Shown here: piece after piece, positions 35,801-62,590 of the stretch | Layout: each line of letters begins with the position of its first letter | Position numbering within the stretch: position 1 is the stretch's first letter | DNA from: Desmodus rotundus | Lineage: Eukaryota; Chordata; Mammalia; Chiroptera; Phyllostomidae | Length of the DNA: 64,000 nt | Assembly: GCF_022682495.2 (NCBI RefSeq) | Contig: NC_071392.1 | Location: 74,980,097 to 75,044,096, forward strand | Reading direction: 5' to 3' | Notes under the pieces: generated by a model | What the model was told of the DNA's origin: nothing | Seen by the model: only the letters and a program-made list of their open reading frames with translations | The model's database searches: none | Translations under genes and position numbers: made by a program

Positions 35801-37925
35801 TCTCTTCCACAGGAAGCCTACATGCAGGTAACTAGGATTGCTTCCGTGGTAAGGCTTGAATCCATCAGGGATCTGGCAACTTCGTAAACGGGGCAGGGAA
35901 GGTCTGCTTTCAGCGACCCGAAAACATAGTTTTATGGGCCTGCAACTTTCTGTGTGGGATCTTGGATTGCATTAAAAACATCCGTTTCTGGGGAGTAGGG
36001 CCAGAGGAACAGCCACTCCCCGGATGCTCAAAAGCAGCAAAGGCATGGGCGTGTAGGGGGACCTCCAGCCCCTGCCACTCAGATGTCGTGTTTTTTTTAA
36101 ACAGGCAGATTTGTCCTCTCCCAGAGGTTGCATTTCTCCCCCAGCCGGAACACTTCCTGTTCTGCTGACTGCAGGACTCTGGAGCTTGCTGTGGGGTGAG
36201 AACCTGAAGGGGGATTATCGCTCCCTGCGTGGCAAGTGTAACGCTCCTGTCCCAGAAGCTGTAATTTGATAGTAATTCACAGTGACCGCTTTCTCCCCTG
36301 ATCTCTACCAGTCTCCAGTGATTCCCGAGAAGTTTCCGCACATTTTGCCAGTACTCAAGACCAGGATGATGCGTGGCGGCAAATAGCCTTTGCCAGCACT
36401 GCAAGTAAAGGAAAGTAGGGTAAGGAGTGGAGAATATTAATGAAACTTAGGTTGTTAAGCCCTAAACTGTAAGTGAGGCAAGGTGGGGGAAACATTAAGT
36501 CCCAACTACATTCACCCCAAAAGGTGGGGAAAGTCAAAGAATAGTTTTGGGTCAAGCCAAAATATTTCACCCAGGGGATGGAGAATGGGTTTGGTTGTCT
36601 TCATGAATTCTCTAGAATTTTCCTGGACCATCAGCCATTATCTTGTGATCATTCTGTTTTGGTCTCTGCCCGTCGCTCCGCGCATCACAACAGCAACCTT
36701 TCCTGGACGTTTATGTGCCCTGTAAACTGGGTAATTGTGCATCTGAGTGGTGAGTAGACATGCCAGGGATTCCAAGGGCGAAGAAACCTACAGTAGGGAG
36801 GCAGGAGGGGTGCCACTACATCACGAGCAGGGCATTTACTCAGATGCCAGAGATGAAAGTCATTGCCCTGTTCCAGGGGAAGCGGGAACCAGTGCTCGGC
36901 TCACGGAATGAAATAAGGCGGTGATGGGGGGAGGGGGACAGAAGGGGCTCAATGGTAATGGAAAAAATATAATAAAGATTATATATTAAAAATTTTTTTA
37001 TTTAAAAATATAAAGAAAGAAGTTGGCGAATGCAAGCTTGGGTAGCTCCCTTCAGCAACCTAGTGAACTTTGGCCTTTTGCAGGGGCACATTCTACCCAT
37101 TTTTATTTTTTGAAATACATGTAATTAGTTGCGGAGAAGGCTGAATGACTGCCTTTCCTACCAGCGTACACACCCTCTGAGGGGTCGGGGGTAGTCCTGT
37201 CTTGCTCACGGTGCCCAGCTTCTGGTGCCTGCCAGGCGCTCAGGCAGCGTTCGGGAATGGGTGTTTTCAGAGATACTGTTGCCTGGTTTCAAAGAACTTT
37301 GAAGGAAACTATGATGCTTTATAGATGAGTTGTTAATTCAAAACTAAATCCTAGCATAAAATTCCCTTGATTTTTAACTTTGTACTGCAAGGAGCACAAC
37401 TTTTATTTGTTCTTAATTTGTATGTAAGGAGGTCTCTTCCTTCTGTTCTGGGAAATTAATAAGGCAGTATAAAATACTGTAGTACCTTTTCCAAGGGTTG
37501 TTAAGAGGCGTAAAGCTGGTAAACGTAACAAGTGACTATGGTTAATGGGATTAACCATTAAAGGCGGTTCTGTTAAACTGCCTCTTTGGAATTAGTTGGT
37601 TTGTATTTGTTACGTTAGTTAAATATGTGTTATAACTTTTGTAGTCCACTTAAAACAATTTAACCAAAGCAGTTTCAGGTACTGAATGAACATTTCAATA
37701 AGAAGTCTCTTAAGGATCCTGATGCCCTGTTTATCCTTCGGGAAGACAATTCCTGTAGATGAGTGCTGAGGTTTTTGCTGATTTTGTGAGGAGCTAGCAA
37801 AGGCAGCTAGCTCTTCCTCTGGGAAGAGAACTAAAGCCTGGAGGTGGTCTTTTGTTAAGGATTCAGAAAGGCAGGCTGAGCGTGGGGAGGGGTGCCTCAA
37901 AAGATGCGGCTAAAGAAGTGGTAAG
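35801..37925. other. Intergenic DNA with a small L1 tail
   Basis: At about 36910-36985 GGTAATGGAAAAAATATAAT and an AT-rich run resemble a sense L1 3' end. The rest is unassigned. Confidence 0.35.
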
Positions 37926-38487
37926 TGTTGAGGGCTAGGCGAGAGAGCTAGGCAATTATAGGCATTGCTAAGCAGAAAACCTCTTGAAGGTCACCAGAAT
38001 AGATAGGGGAGAGAAACAACATTGTCGGCCAAAGTAAAGGTAAGCAATACGTGATTTGCAGAGGGCTTATTCTGAGTTACAGCCAATTAGTTAGAGGGCC
38101 ATAAAACTTCAGGCGCCAGACTCATCTCAGGTTTGGACCCTTTAAACTGAGGGTACAAATTAAGTGGGACAGGTGGTTCTTATCGACAGGAGACAGGGTT
38201 TCAAAAGAAAATTTTAACATCTGGTTAATGTTCCTCCAGAGCCAAGAGCTATGCAGAGATAACAGCAACTCCCGCTTTTGTAACTTGCTTGCTTCTCGCG
38301 TGTATAAAAGGGCTAGCCTGTAAGCGTTCGGGGCGGCTCTCATCTGCAGCTCTTCTGAGCACCGTGTCTCCGGGACCCTGGAGAGTCCGCCCCTGCGCAG
38401 GTTAAAAGAGTTGGCCATTAAAGTAACATCTCTGTAAACGTCCTGAAAGTCTCCGAACGTCTGTTTCTTGCGTCAGTGGGTGCAACA
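37926..38487 (+). repeat. Solo LTR of an endogenous retrovirus, 562 bp, 5-bp target duplication
   Basis: Begins TGTTGAGGGC and ends GGGTGCAACA, giving TGTTG/CAACA inverted tips. GTAAG flanks it on both sides (37921-37925 and 38488-38492). Inside are TATAAAAG at 38302-38309, about 140 nt of R/U5-like sequence and ATTAAA at 38418-38423. No internal retroviral genes lie next to it, so it is a solo LTR left by recombination. It could still act as a promoter or enhancer; nothing shows that it does. Confidence 0.85.
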
Positions 38488-38744
38488 GTAAGCAAGGTGA
38501 ATCGGCTAGGGAAGGGTGAAGAATGGATTGGAAGTTGACACAAGCGAAGAGGGTAGTGAGAGGTAATAAAGATCCTTTAAGATTATTCTAAAAAAATAAA
38601 AAGATTATTCTGTATTTACTGTGGATGTCAGAGGGAATAATTCTGTGGCATGGCCTCTTCATCCTTAGATAATAAACAACAGAATCTTATCCAGTACAAG
38701 ATGGGCTCAAGGCCACCCAGCTAAAAGCTACCTTTCACAGCTTC

Positions 38745-39085
38745 CAGTGTAGCTGGGTGTGGTCATGTGACTGAATTCCAACCAATAGGATGTGAGCAAA
38801 AGTGATTATGCCATTTCTAGGCCATGCCCTTAAAAGGAAGGAGTGTGCAGTCTCCCTCCCTTTCCCCTTCCTCACTGGCCAGGAGGCAGACATGGCAGGA
38901 GCTGGACCAGCCACCTTGGGACGCAGAGATGGAAGCCACGTGTTGAGACTGGCTGAGACTACCAGCTCTGGATGCTTACCTTTGGACCACTATGTAAGAG
39001 AGAGCAAAACTTCTGTTTTGTTTAAGTCACAGTATTTTGGGGTCCTCTGACCACCTGGACTAGACTCCAAGTAACATAGCTTCAT
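38745..39085 (+). repeat. Old LTR of the MaLR/MLT1 kind
   Basis: CAACCAATAGGATGTGAGCA, GATGGAAGCCACGTGTTGAG, then GTTTAAGTCACAGTATTTTG, the usual 3' section of MLT1-type LTRs. Confidence 0.5.
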
Positions 39086-39119
39086 GCCACCACCTATAAC
39101 CAGAAGCCCATACTTCATT

Positions 39120-40790
39120 ATTTGTACTTGTGTTTTCTTATTTCAACTTTTATGTTTTATGTTTTCCTTTTTAAAGTTTAAATTGTTAGCTAGTGGTTTG
39201 TCTAATTTGTCTTTTTCAAAGAACCAGCTTTCAGATTTATTTATTCTAGTGTAATTAGAGTTTTAAGATTCTTTTTGCTATCTTCATCTTGAAATGAATT
39301 TCTAGCCATTTATGGAATTATTGGGTCACATTCTTTTCCCTGCAACATTCTTTCTACATTGTTCCATTGTCTTAGGCCATCGGAAACTGCCAAAAAGAAG
39401 CCTGAGGCCAGTCTCATTTTATTCCCCTTGGCAGGTCTTCCTCCGTCTGTAGTAGGGCGCTTTAGTTATCCCTGAGATTCGGGAACTTCCCAAGACTGAT
39501 TCTGCTCTCAATGGTTTCTTTGCTCAGTTTACCTGGAATACAGTAAATCCTGTTCATTTGCCAAATTGGCGGGGGGAGGGGGGTGGTAGTGTCAGAAATG
39601 ACTTTTTCTCTTATGTTTTTGACTACTTTTTAAATTCTATTTGTTCCCTCTTCATCGGGAACCCTACCTGCCTGTTGGATCAACATAAACATTTTGCGTA
39701 TTTATCATTTTCCTTCCAGTTACTTCATCTCTTTGCCCTTCTTTACTCTGTTCTGTGTGATATTCTCAAGCCCGTCGTTCATCACTGACTCAGTTTTCTG
39801 TCGTGCTAACTCTACTTCTTGTGGATTATAATGTAACTTTTAGATTTTTAATGGTTTTTTTTCTATTTTTTCCTTACCTTTCCAGTCTCTTTTCATCTAA
39901 TTTTGGTATCTCTGATTTTTAAATAAGATCCCGTATTGTATTTAATTTCCTTGAGAGTACAGAAAAGACTCTTTTTCAAAAACTTTGTTCTATTTCCTGA
40001 CATCGTTTTTCTTCTGATAAGTATTCTTTATATGTATTTTCCTACTGACATTATTTGGGATCCCATGGTAGCTCCATACTAAGAAATTGTGGTAATTTTA
40101 TTTAAAGAAAAACAATACCTGAATCCACCAGCCCTTTATATATGACTTCTACTTCACAGGGAATATCGTTGCTAAGGAAGCAACCTGCATACCCCAAGGA
40201 AGTAGCCGGACAAATCCAGAAGGAGGGACATTCCGTGGGACAACTGACCCAATTGCTTTGCTGGTAAGTGTCCTGAAAAGGGACTACACTAGAGCAGAAC
40301 AGACGTAGGGGAACATGTACGTGGTCTTGGGTTGGATACTGATTTGGATAAAGCGCGTGCAAGAATAATTGGAGTTAATCAGAGACATGTTGATATGGCC
40401 CAGAAATCAAACGAGATGCGATGCGATCAGAATATACCAAAACGCAAAGGTGGAGTGTGACTGAACGAAGCGGGTCACAAATAGGTCATAACGTGTTTTA
40501 GAGCATGATCTCATTTGGGTGCACACACACGCAGGTAGCTGTCAGTAATGTTTCCGGGGAGGTAGGAATATGCCGGGTTTTTTAACTTGTCTGTGTTTTC
40601 TAATGTTCTACAGAGCACATGCACTGCTGACGCAGCAAAGCTCTTTTTCACAGAGACACCGATTTGCATGGGGCGGCTTTACCATGAAGAGAATAAAGCT
40701 TACGTTTCAGGGCCCCTTATTCACACGGCCCTTCCAAGGGCCAATTTAGTGTCATAGTTTGTGGGATTTTTAAAATTTTTACCCTTTATG
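39120..40790. other. Intergenic DNA with a small L1 remnant
   Basis: CTAATTTGTCTTTTTCAAAG and AACCAGCTTTCAGATTTATT at about 39200-39245 are antisense L1. Nothing else recognised. Confidence 0.4.
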
Positions 40791-40794
40791 TTCC

Positions 40795-41060
40795 AGCACT
40801 TTTGATTGTGGTAAAAATGTACTGGGTAAAATGTGCCGTTTTACCCATTTTTAGGCGTACAGGTGGGTGGCATTACGTTGTTGTGCAGCCGTCACCCCCA
40901 CCCGTTCCCAGGACTCGTCATCTTTCCAAGCCGAAACTCCGTGCCTGTGAAACAACTCTCAATTCTCCCCTCCCTCCAGTCTTTTTCACGTTTAAGAGTC
41001 TCCAAAATTGTATAAGTTGTAAACCCAACACCTGAGTCCAGTCCCAACTGGCAACCAGAA
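40795..41060 (-). mobile_element. Old LINE-1 fragment, antisense
   Basis: GCACTTTTGATTGTGGTAAA, CGTTTTACCCATTTTTAGGC and TGTTGTGCAGCCGTCACC follow the complement of the L1M 3' region. Confidence 0.65.
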
Positions 41061-43360
41061 ACCCTGGTCATTGCTGAGCAATCTTTGAAACGATACCTGA
41101 GACAGCCAACGCGACGTTAGCCTCAAACCAAAGGATAGCCGCCGTAGTTCGGGAGACTGTCACCAAAATGCTCATCATGGAATGTGCAAAAGGCAAGAAC
41201 TGGGGCAGCATCAACATCACTGAGTACACAGGAAGGCAAAAGCAATGCGTTTTTCATGTTATTTAAAAGATGTAGTTATACAACTTTCACCAGAAGGTCC
41301 TAATTTCTCATAAATTAACCATAATTTCTTAATTGCTTAGAATTATTGATAAACAGTACCATCATTTCCTGTAAAATTGGTCCAGAAGAGTAGTTTGATG
41401 TAGTTGTATCAGCTAGTTTTAAGTCTGGCTCAATATAACAGAAAACCCTAATTTATTTCTCTCATGCGTAAAAGAAATCTGGAAGTACACATTCAGACTG
41501 GTATGCTAGTGTCATGATTATCAAAGATAATCTTTATCTTTTTAGATAAAAGATAACCTTTTATGTTTTTTGGGGGGAGGGGGAGCCCTTTTATCTTGCT
41601 ACGCTGCCATCCTTATATGCCGCTTTGCGACCCAAAGGGCTGCTCAAGCTCCAGCCATCAAGTCTGTATTCCAGCCAAAAGGAAGAAGCAAGGAGTGAAT
41701 AAGAGCACACCCCTTCCTACAATGATTCCTCACAGAAATTGCACCTAACACTTGAGCTGACATCTCTTTTGCCAGAGTGTATTCATATGGCCTTACTTAG
41801 TAGTTAGGGCAGCCAAGAATTGTAGTATTTATTCTAGAAACTTGTGCCTAGTCAGAAATTCTATTAGTAAAGGAATGGAGAGAATGGATAATAGGACATA
41901 CAACTAAGCATGTGTCAAATGGTTTTTAAAGGATACAGTGTGCTAGTTTTTGAGGCTTGGTGGGGGCAGGTAGGAAGGGGTAGATGTCTTTAAGCACCAT
42001 TTATATCACTGCTTAGTATTTCCTATACAGCAAAAATCTCACCTCCTCACAATGAGATTTCTGAACATGTTGCTAAAGCCTTCCTCCACGCACCACAGAA
42101 ATGGGCTCAAGAGACTTATATGAAAAAAGGAGAGTCATTTTCCCAATTGAAGGGGACTTTTGAATGTTTCAGTAGCCAAATATATCTAAATCATATGTGT
42201 AAGCCAGTAAGTTTTACTGTTGTGGGTGAGCTTTAACTGTGAAATCATCGTATCAGTGTCCTAATTGCCATCATTTTCGTGCTGTGTGTTTCCAGGGAAA
42301 TGTACACCACTGGACGTAGTCTCTGACCCCTTCCTCAGAGAACGTAACCAAGGAGGACATTTTCCCCACGTGGTAAACGAAAGAAAATGAGGAAGGTGAG
42401 TGCAGAAGTTGCTTTGCCAACCAGGGAGCTGTCACAGGTGCCTGAGCAGGAGCACAGTAGAAATGGCACCAGGCGAGGGGCTGATGGAGTCACATGATCA
42501 CATGACCTCATGGCCTTTCAGCGTTCTACCTGACTTAATAATGAAATCATCATATCAGAATAAATCTTCAGGCCTTTACATGGCATATACTGGTTGTCAA
42601 ATTGCTTTTCTAAATTGATCACCTTTCACCTTGATGGTCAATGCATTATTTAATAAATTCTGAAATTTTGTCCAAATTGGAGTACGATTTCTCCTTGAAA
42701 TGGACTTGAGTAGCGGTCAGTCAGCTTGGCCCTTTGGCTGTGACCTGGCCGCCCCAGGACTTGGGCTCTTTCTCCCTCTTGCTCAGGAATAAGGGACACT
42801 GTTGCTTGGAGAGTGACCACAGCCTGTTGATCAGAGCTGCTCATCGGGGTTCTCCTCCTCCGAGCTGGCACCCTCACAAAGCCAGCCTCTGGGTAAGAAT
42901 CTAATTACTTCTACTGCTCCTTCAGTTTGACCTCCTAAGGGACACAGGCCTGCGGAAGTGACCAGCCAGCCACAGCGGGGCACAGGGAGGCACCTACAAC
43001 TCCTCGCATGACCAGAAAAGCCTACTGCAGATACACCAGGGTGTGTGGGGCTCACGTTGTGGGAAGCGTGGGAAGGCTGGGTTTTAACTAACCAGCCCTT
43101 TTGCAGGTGGGTTGCTTGAAGAGTAAAGGGGTGCTGAAAGGCAGGGAGGGTATTTTCCTATTAGCAGCATAAGGAGCTTCCCAACCACCTTCCTTCCTCG
43201 CTTTCTGCCTGGCTCACTACCTTCTCAGCAAGTTCTAGGGGAGCCATGTCCTCGGGTTCCAAAAAGGGCTGGAGAATATCAGGGCACCGACAAGGCAGCC
43301 AAGCACTCTGGAGGAAAAGGGAGGCTCCTCCACATTTCCCTTTCCTGCAGGCTTGCCCTG
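41061..43360. other. Intergenic DNA upstream of GARIN1B
   Basis: At 41425-41755 there is an old repeat (ACAGAAAACCCTAATTTATT … TATCTTGCTACGCTGCCATC) that shares its pattern with 52545-52690 and 61230-61620. I cannot name its family. No gene recognised. Confidence 0.35.
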
Positions 43361-43368
43361 GTTTTTCA

Positions 43369-43376
43369 TGATGTCA
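43369..43376 (+). promoter_or_regulatory. GARIN1B: CRE-like site in the GARIN1B promoter block
   Basis: TGATGTCA 125 nt before the proposed ATG, followed by ATTATTGTGAGC. It sits in a block also containing TTTCCTG upstream and GGAGGGCAG downstream, all with counterparts upstream of GARIN1A. Confidence 0.45.
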
Positions 43377-43481
43377 TCCATTCATTATTGTGAGCTGATT
43401 GGTGGCCCCAGGCCTTGGCCAGCCGCCCAAGGCCAGGAGGGCAGAGAGAGATCCCAGGACAAATGTGCAGCAAGCCCCTGA

Positions 43482-56965
<13,484 letters not shown>

Positions 56966-57330
56966 CTGCCTTCATGGGATAGGCTTGGAGTTTAACCTTG
57001 GGCATGGGTTTAGATCCTAGGGTCCTGAGGTTGCTTCCTGGAGGCTAAGGAGTGGGAGTTGGGGGTGCCAGCCACAACCACCCAGCCCTTCCCCCCCACC
57101 CCTGCTCTGTTCCCTGCCAAGTGGTTCTGAGAGGACAGAGACCAGGACAACACTGCTGTCACTAGAGCTGCTTTCCCTCTGCTGGGTGGAGATGTGAGGG
57201 CTGCCTCTGCTGAGTTTCCATGGGCTCTTCCTTTGAGGGGGTGGGCAGCTGGCTCTCCCTTCTCCTGTCCGAGCTCTCGGGGAGCCTCAACCATCTGCTG
57301 CAAAAAGGGAGGAGGAGCTAGGCCAGAAGG

Positions 57331-57357
57331 AGTGAGGTGGGGTGGGGTGGGGTGGGG
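57331..57357. repeat. (GGGGT)n run
   Basis: Five to six GGGGT units, a potential G-quadruplex on the + strand. Confidence 0.75.
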
Positions 57358-57515
57358 ATCAAAATTCCCTGGGCCCAGCCCTTATCGCTCCATGCTTCAA
57401 GGCTCATCCAGCCATCCACGTATTCATTTAACCAGCACTCATTAACTACTTCCTACGTGCCTCTGTCTGACCAGAGATAGGCAGTGGTTTGTATTTTCTG
57501 AAGTAAAATATTGTG

Positions 57516-57521
57516 AATAAA
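57516..57521 (+). promoter_or_regulatory. GARIN1B: Candidate polyadenylation signal of GARIN1B
   Basis: AATAAA in GTGAATAAACTACTG, about 550 nt after the stop and the first such hexamer downstream. The downstream T/G-rich element is weak, so this is tentative. Confidence 0.35.
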
Positions 57522-59876
57522 CTACTGACTCTCACAGGATACCTGTTATTAATAGTTGACAATTTAAAAAATTAACACAAGTATCTATGTGCTCACACAA
57601 GAGCTTTTTAGGCAGGTGAGATCTTATCAAATATTTTTCTCTACTAAACTAATAGGAAATTCTATCTGAGCCACCCTTTCAGACGGGGGAAAATCTAAGC
57701 AGCCCTCACCAACACCGCTCTGCAGCATTCAACTTCCTGGATGGAGAGAAGGAGAAAGCCGCAGTGATGGAAAAACTAGAATCACCTCACCCTGGTAGCA
57801 TGGCCTTTCCTTGGAGACCCATTTGGGAACATGGCTTCCAGATGAGAAGCATTGTTCCAGCACGTAACTGCGTGATCTCACCACCGCACATCCCCACACC
57901 TCACCTCATCTCCGCTCCACCACCAGGCGGGCACGAGAAGACATGCTCTCTGAAGGGTCAGGACTGAGGGATAGAGAAGGAAGGAAAGGGAAGCAGGACC
58001 AGAGGAGAGGTGGAAGAGAACAAAATGGAGGTAACGAGAGAGGTGGAAGGAGGAAGCCAGAGAAGAAAGGAAATACAGAGAGGTGGTAAGAGAAGAAACT
58101 TGGGAGAGAAGCTGAAGGAAACGAGAAGAAACGCACCTCTGAGAGATGCCTCACCAAGCTTCCATTTATCTAATTTAAAACTTGAAAGGCCATATACCAA
58201 AAAAGAAATGTGTTTTCTTCTCTGCTCAGACTACTCTGGACAAGTAAGAGGGGCCAGATATCAATTCTAGCCAAGGGCCTCTTCACTTCCCTTTTTGCCG
58301 GTTTTTCTTATTAGTCCCTCTTTTTCTGATTCAAGGTCGGACCTCCTTTCTAGCCCATTCCCTGACTTGGACTTGCTGACCTGGCCCTGGTGTTCCAAAT
58401 GGAGGCCTGGGCCTGAGGCCGCACGGGAGGTAGTCAGACAAGGTGTGTGAGACGGGAGTTTCTCTTTTGTGGCCAAACTTGCTAAAGTTGTGAATGTCTC
58501 AGCCCTACAAACACTGGCTCTGTTTCTTTTGCATACAACACCCCCTTGCAACATCAACACACCTTGTAAAAGTGCTTATTAAATGATCAGTTCCAAAGAC
58601 AGAAAGAACATAGAGGCTCCAAGCTGGAGTAAAATCAGAGGTTTGCAAATTATAGATCAAGAGTCGCTAAGGAGGGTCTGTTAGCTGGCCCATGAACCAA
58701 CCTCTTTCTCAAATGTGCAATATTTCACATTCAGTAAAAACCAGACTATGAGTATTTCAGAAAGGCTGCCCAGTCTTCCAGCTGGAAAATGTTTTGGGAC
58801 ATCTTGCTTTGATTTAAGATTTCCCAGGAGGGTCTTTTTCTTCACTGAGGTGGTTTTCAGACTGAAGCTGTTGGAGGGCTAAAAAGTAAGCTCCTAGGTC
58901 ATTATCACTCGTTTCAAGGATGAGTTAGGTTCTAATTCTTGGTGGTTTCGATATCCACAGAGATGATTCTTCCCACGGTCACTGTTCCTTGAACTGCTGT
59001 CCATTGGTTCCACCCTCTTCAGCCACTGACTCCCCTGATTTTACCCTAGAGTTTGTCCATGACTATACCCAGCCCATCACTCCCGTTCTCTAGCTACACC
59101 ACCTCCTAACTTTCCCCGAGTCCAACAGTCCTTCAGCCCCACCAGTCCCACAACCTGTTGCTCCTTCCAGATTTTCACTGTCCCTCACTTTCCTCATGTC
59201 CTCATTCCCCTCCCCTGCAGCCTGGATTCCATAACGAATCATTATTATCACTTCTTGCATGCACCCTCAACACCTTTGTGTGTCTTCCACTTTATTCTAG
59301 TCCCTTGGCTGAGTCCAGCCATCCACCAACTCTGTGCCTTCGCCATACCGCTAAACCTGCCCGGAGAAAAACCACATGACATACTAACCAGCCTCACCTC
59401 AAAGCCATAAGCACAAGCATCAGGAGGGTCCTTAATGTTGCCTGGAGATTATATGGTGTTTCCCTTTTCTGTTTACTCTGCTGAATGGCCATTTCACACC
59501 TTCTCTCTCCTCAACCCCCTAGTGCCCCTGATCACCCAGTTTCCCAATTCATTGAGACCACCAGAACAATGAAAAGACAACTCCAAGCTCTCACTGCCCT
59601 GTCTACCATTTCCCTAGAACCAGACCCACAGATTCTATTTCTCTCCTTGCTGCTCTGGAAGAACTGTCTCTGCTCTAAGCAAAGTCCCACTCTCCCCCTT
59701 TGGTACTAGGTCTCTTCCCATCTGCCCTACTCAAGGACATTGCCCTGGAAACTCTCCCTCCTTTTTCTTACACCATCAATTTGATCCTCACTCCTAGATC
59801 CTTCCCAACAGCAATAAACAAGCTGGTATTTCTTCTAAACATGCCATCATTTCTTCATTTTAAAAGCAAATAAAAT
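57522..59876. other. Intergenic DNA downstream of GARIN1B
   Basis: A purine-rich stretch at 57960-58140. From about 58960 a pyrimidine-rich, LINE-like text I cannot assign. No gene recognised. Confidence 0.35.
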
Positions 59877-60105
59877 GCTCTGGCCAGTGTGGCTCAGTTG
59901 GTTGGAGCCTCATCCCATAAGCAAAAGGTCGTAGGTTCAATACCCAGTCAGGGCACATACCTAAGTTGTGGATTCGATCCCCAGTCCATGCACCTATGGG
60001 AGGCAACCAATAGATGCTTCTCTCTTGCATTGATGTTTCTCTCTCTCCCTTTCTCTAAAAGCAATAAAAAAAATGTCCTCAGGTGAGGATAAAAAAATAA
60101 ATTTT
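59877..60105 (+). mobile_element. Bat tRNA-derived SINE (Ves), long form
   Basis: CTCTGGCCAGTGTGGCTCAG head, GTAGGTTCAATACCCAGTCA B box, repeated middle GATTCGATCCCCAGTCC, and the GTCCTCAGGTGAGGATAAAA tail. Confidence 0.92.
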
Positions 60106-60379
60106 TTCTTGGCTTCTATGCTCCATTTTTCTCCACCCCTTTATAGGAAGCTCTTTGAAAGGGTTTCCAATTTCTTGCTTCCCATTCTCTCTTGAACACC
60201 TCATAGGTTTTTGCACCCACTATCCCACCAAATCTGATCCCCAGATTGCTAGAGTCAATGGTTAACACCTCACTCCTAGGAGCACGTGACCTGTGATTAC
60301 TCCTTTCTCCTTGAAACACTCTCTTCACTTGGCTTCTCGAATACTTCACTCCCCTGGCTTTCCTCCTCCTCCACTTATT

Positions 60380-62070
60380 CTGTTTATTCTCAGGCTTTTA
60401 TTCTCAGTTTCCTTTGCTGATTTATTCTCATCAATGCCCCTCCACCACCTCTGAATATTAGAAATTTCCAAGACTCAGTCTTTGGTTCTCCTCTCATTGA
60501 AACTCATGGATTTCATACCACATATATACTAATTACTCCCAACATCTCTAGCCCAGACCACTGTGAACCCCAGAGATACATATCCAGGTGCCTACTTAAA
60601 ATCTCCATTTGAAAGTCTGATAGGTATCTTGACATATAACTAACCTCTCAATATTATATCTCGAAACTTGCTCCCCCCAAAGTCTTCTCCATCTTGGTTT
60701 TCTAGTCAAAACCTTGGAGTCATTATTTTTTTTCAAGATTTTATTTATTTTTTAGAAAGAAGGGAAGGGAAGGAGAAAGAGGGAGAGAAACATCAATGTG
60801 TGGTTGCCTCTCATGCGCCCCCTACTGGGGACCTGGCCCAAAACCCAGGCATGTGCCCTGACTGGGAATCGAAACTGCCACCCTTTGATTCACAGTCTGG
60901 CACTCAGTCCACTGAGCCACACCAACCAGGGCTAGAGTCATTCCTATTGTTCCTATTGTTTTCCTAGAGTAATTCCTATTGTTTTCTCCACCTCATTTCC
61001 AATGTATCAGGAAATCCTTTTAAAGTACTTTCAAAATGTATTCAGAATCTGACTCTTCTCACTATTTCCACTGCTACCACCCTAGACCAAGCCATGTTCA
61101 TCATTACCTGATTGTTGCAAAGCATCCTAAGTGGGCTCCTTGTTTCTACATTCAACCCCTTCTTAGATCATGCCGCTTCTCTGCTCAAAAGCTTTTGATG
61201 GCTTCCTATCTGTATTAGGGTAATGCTAGCTCTGTTAGAGATAAACCCCACTGTATCAATGGCGTAAAATAACCAATAGAAGTTCATTTCCCCCTCATGA
61301 AGTCTAAAGTTGCCCCTGTCCAGTGAGTGGCTGTGTAACAGGAAGGGTTCCTTCTATCTTGTGACTCTGCCACTAGCACTACCTGGTTTCCCGGGGGGCC
61401 ACAGAAAGAGAGAGACTTTGAAGACTCGCACATGGCAGGTTTGTACAGTCAGTACTGTTAGCAGTGGGCTTCACTTCTGTCTCTCTTCCTTTGGCCAGTG
61501 CTCAGTCACATGGCCACAGTGAAAGGGAGGCTGGGAAATGTAGTCTGGCTGTATTCACAGGAGATGAAGAGGAAACAGTTTGGTGAATAGTTAGCCAATT
61601 TCTTCCAAACCATTTTATTCATAGTAAGAGCCAAAGTTTTACAATGGCCTAAAGGTGCTGTATGGTCTCCCCCTTCCCTTGATTCCATACCTGCTACTTC
61701 TCTCTGACCTCAGGTCACATTCCGAGCATGCTTCGGCTCAGGGCCCTTGCCCTTGCTGTTCCCATTCCCTGGAATGTTCTTCATCATCTGATGTTCACTC
61801 ACACGTCACCTTCATAAGCCTTCCACCTTTTCTGAAATTGCAACACCACTCCTGATAGTCCCTTTTCTTCGCCCTGCCTTATTTTATTCCTCAGCACCTA
61901 TTAACCTTTTATTGTATATATTTTGCTTTTTTATTTTATTGGCTGCATACCAGAATGCAAGCACCCTGAGAGAGTTTAGTCCATTTGTTCACTGATGCAT
62001 CCCCAGTGCCTAGGACAGTGTCTGGAACACAGGAAACGATACACTCATTTGTGGAGTGAATGTTCAGAAG
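60380..62070 (+). mobile_element. Long L2 copy, sense, interrupted
   Basis: CCATCTTGGTTTTCTAGTCA, CACTGCTACCACCCTAGACC, TCTCTGCTCAAAAGCTTTTG, TCTCTCTGACCTCAGGTCAC, TTGCAACACCACTCCTGATA and CACTGATGCATCCCCAGTGC keep the L2 order. A Ves SINE (60725-60934) and an unnamed old insert (about 61230-61620) break it. Confidence 0.75.
60725..60934 (-). mobile_element. Bat tRNA-derived SINE (Ves), 8-bp target duplication
   Basis: GAGTCATT at 60717-60724 and 60935-60942. Complete copy with GGGAATCGAAACTGCCACCC. Confidence 0.93.
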
Positions 62071-62394
62071 CACCGCATAAGCCGAGTTGGGTGCCTAAAG
62101 AAGAACATCAGCCTTTTGAAGCTGACATCATTCTAGCTGCCACACACAGAGTCCTTCAGCGTGCTCAGAGGCAGAATCCAGGGCTAGAAGGCCTTGGGTG
62201 CAACTGAAGTGATACTTCTTATGGGTATCAGCCACCAGAGTACTTTTCCTCCTCCACCTTCCTTTTAATTCTGGTTCCCCCAAGAGGCTTAATCTGCTTT
62301 TCTCTCATCAGAAAGCTCATTTGTTCTCACGGCTTTGTCAGATGCCCCCGGCCAGTGACCCTTCTAAGTATCTCCTCTGGCCTACTGATTCGTT

Positions 62395-62590
62395 CTTTTC
62401 CTTATTTCTCTCTTCCTTCCTTTCCCTTTCCCTTCTCCTCCCTTCCCTTCCTTTCCTCCTTCCCTTTCCTCCCTCCCTCCCTCCCTTCCTTCCTTCCTTT
62501 CTTCCTTCCCTCCTTCCTTCCTTCCTTTCTTCTTCTATTTCTTTTCTTTCTTTCTCCCTCTCTTTTCTTTCCTTCTTTCTTTCTAGACTT
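62395..62590. repeat. Pyrimidine microsatellite, (CCTT)n-like
   Basis: About 195 bp almost entirely C and T on the + strand, with CCTT and CCCT units. The long open frames across it are artefacts of the repeat. Confidence 0.9.
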
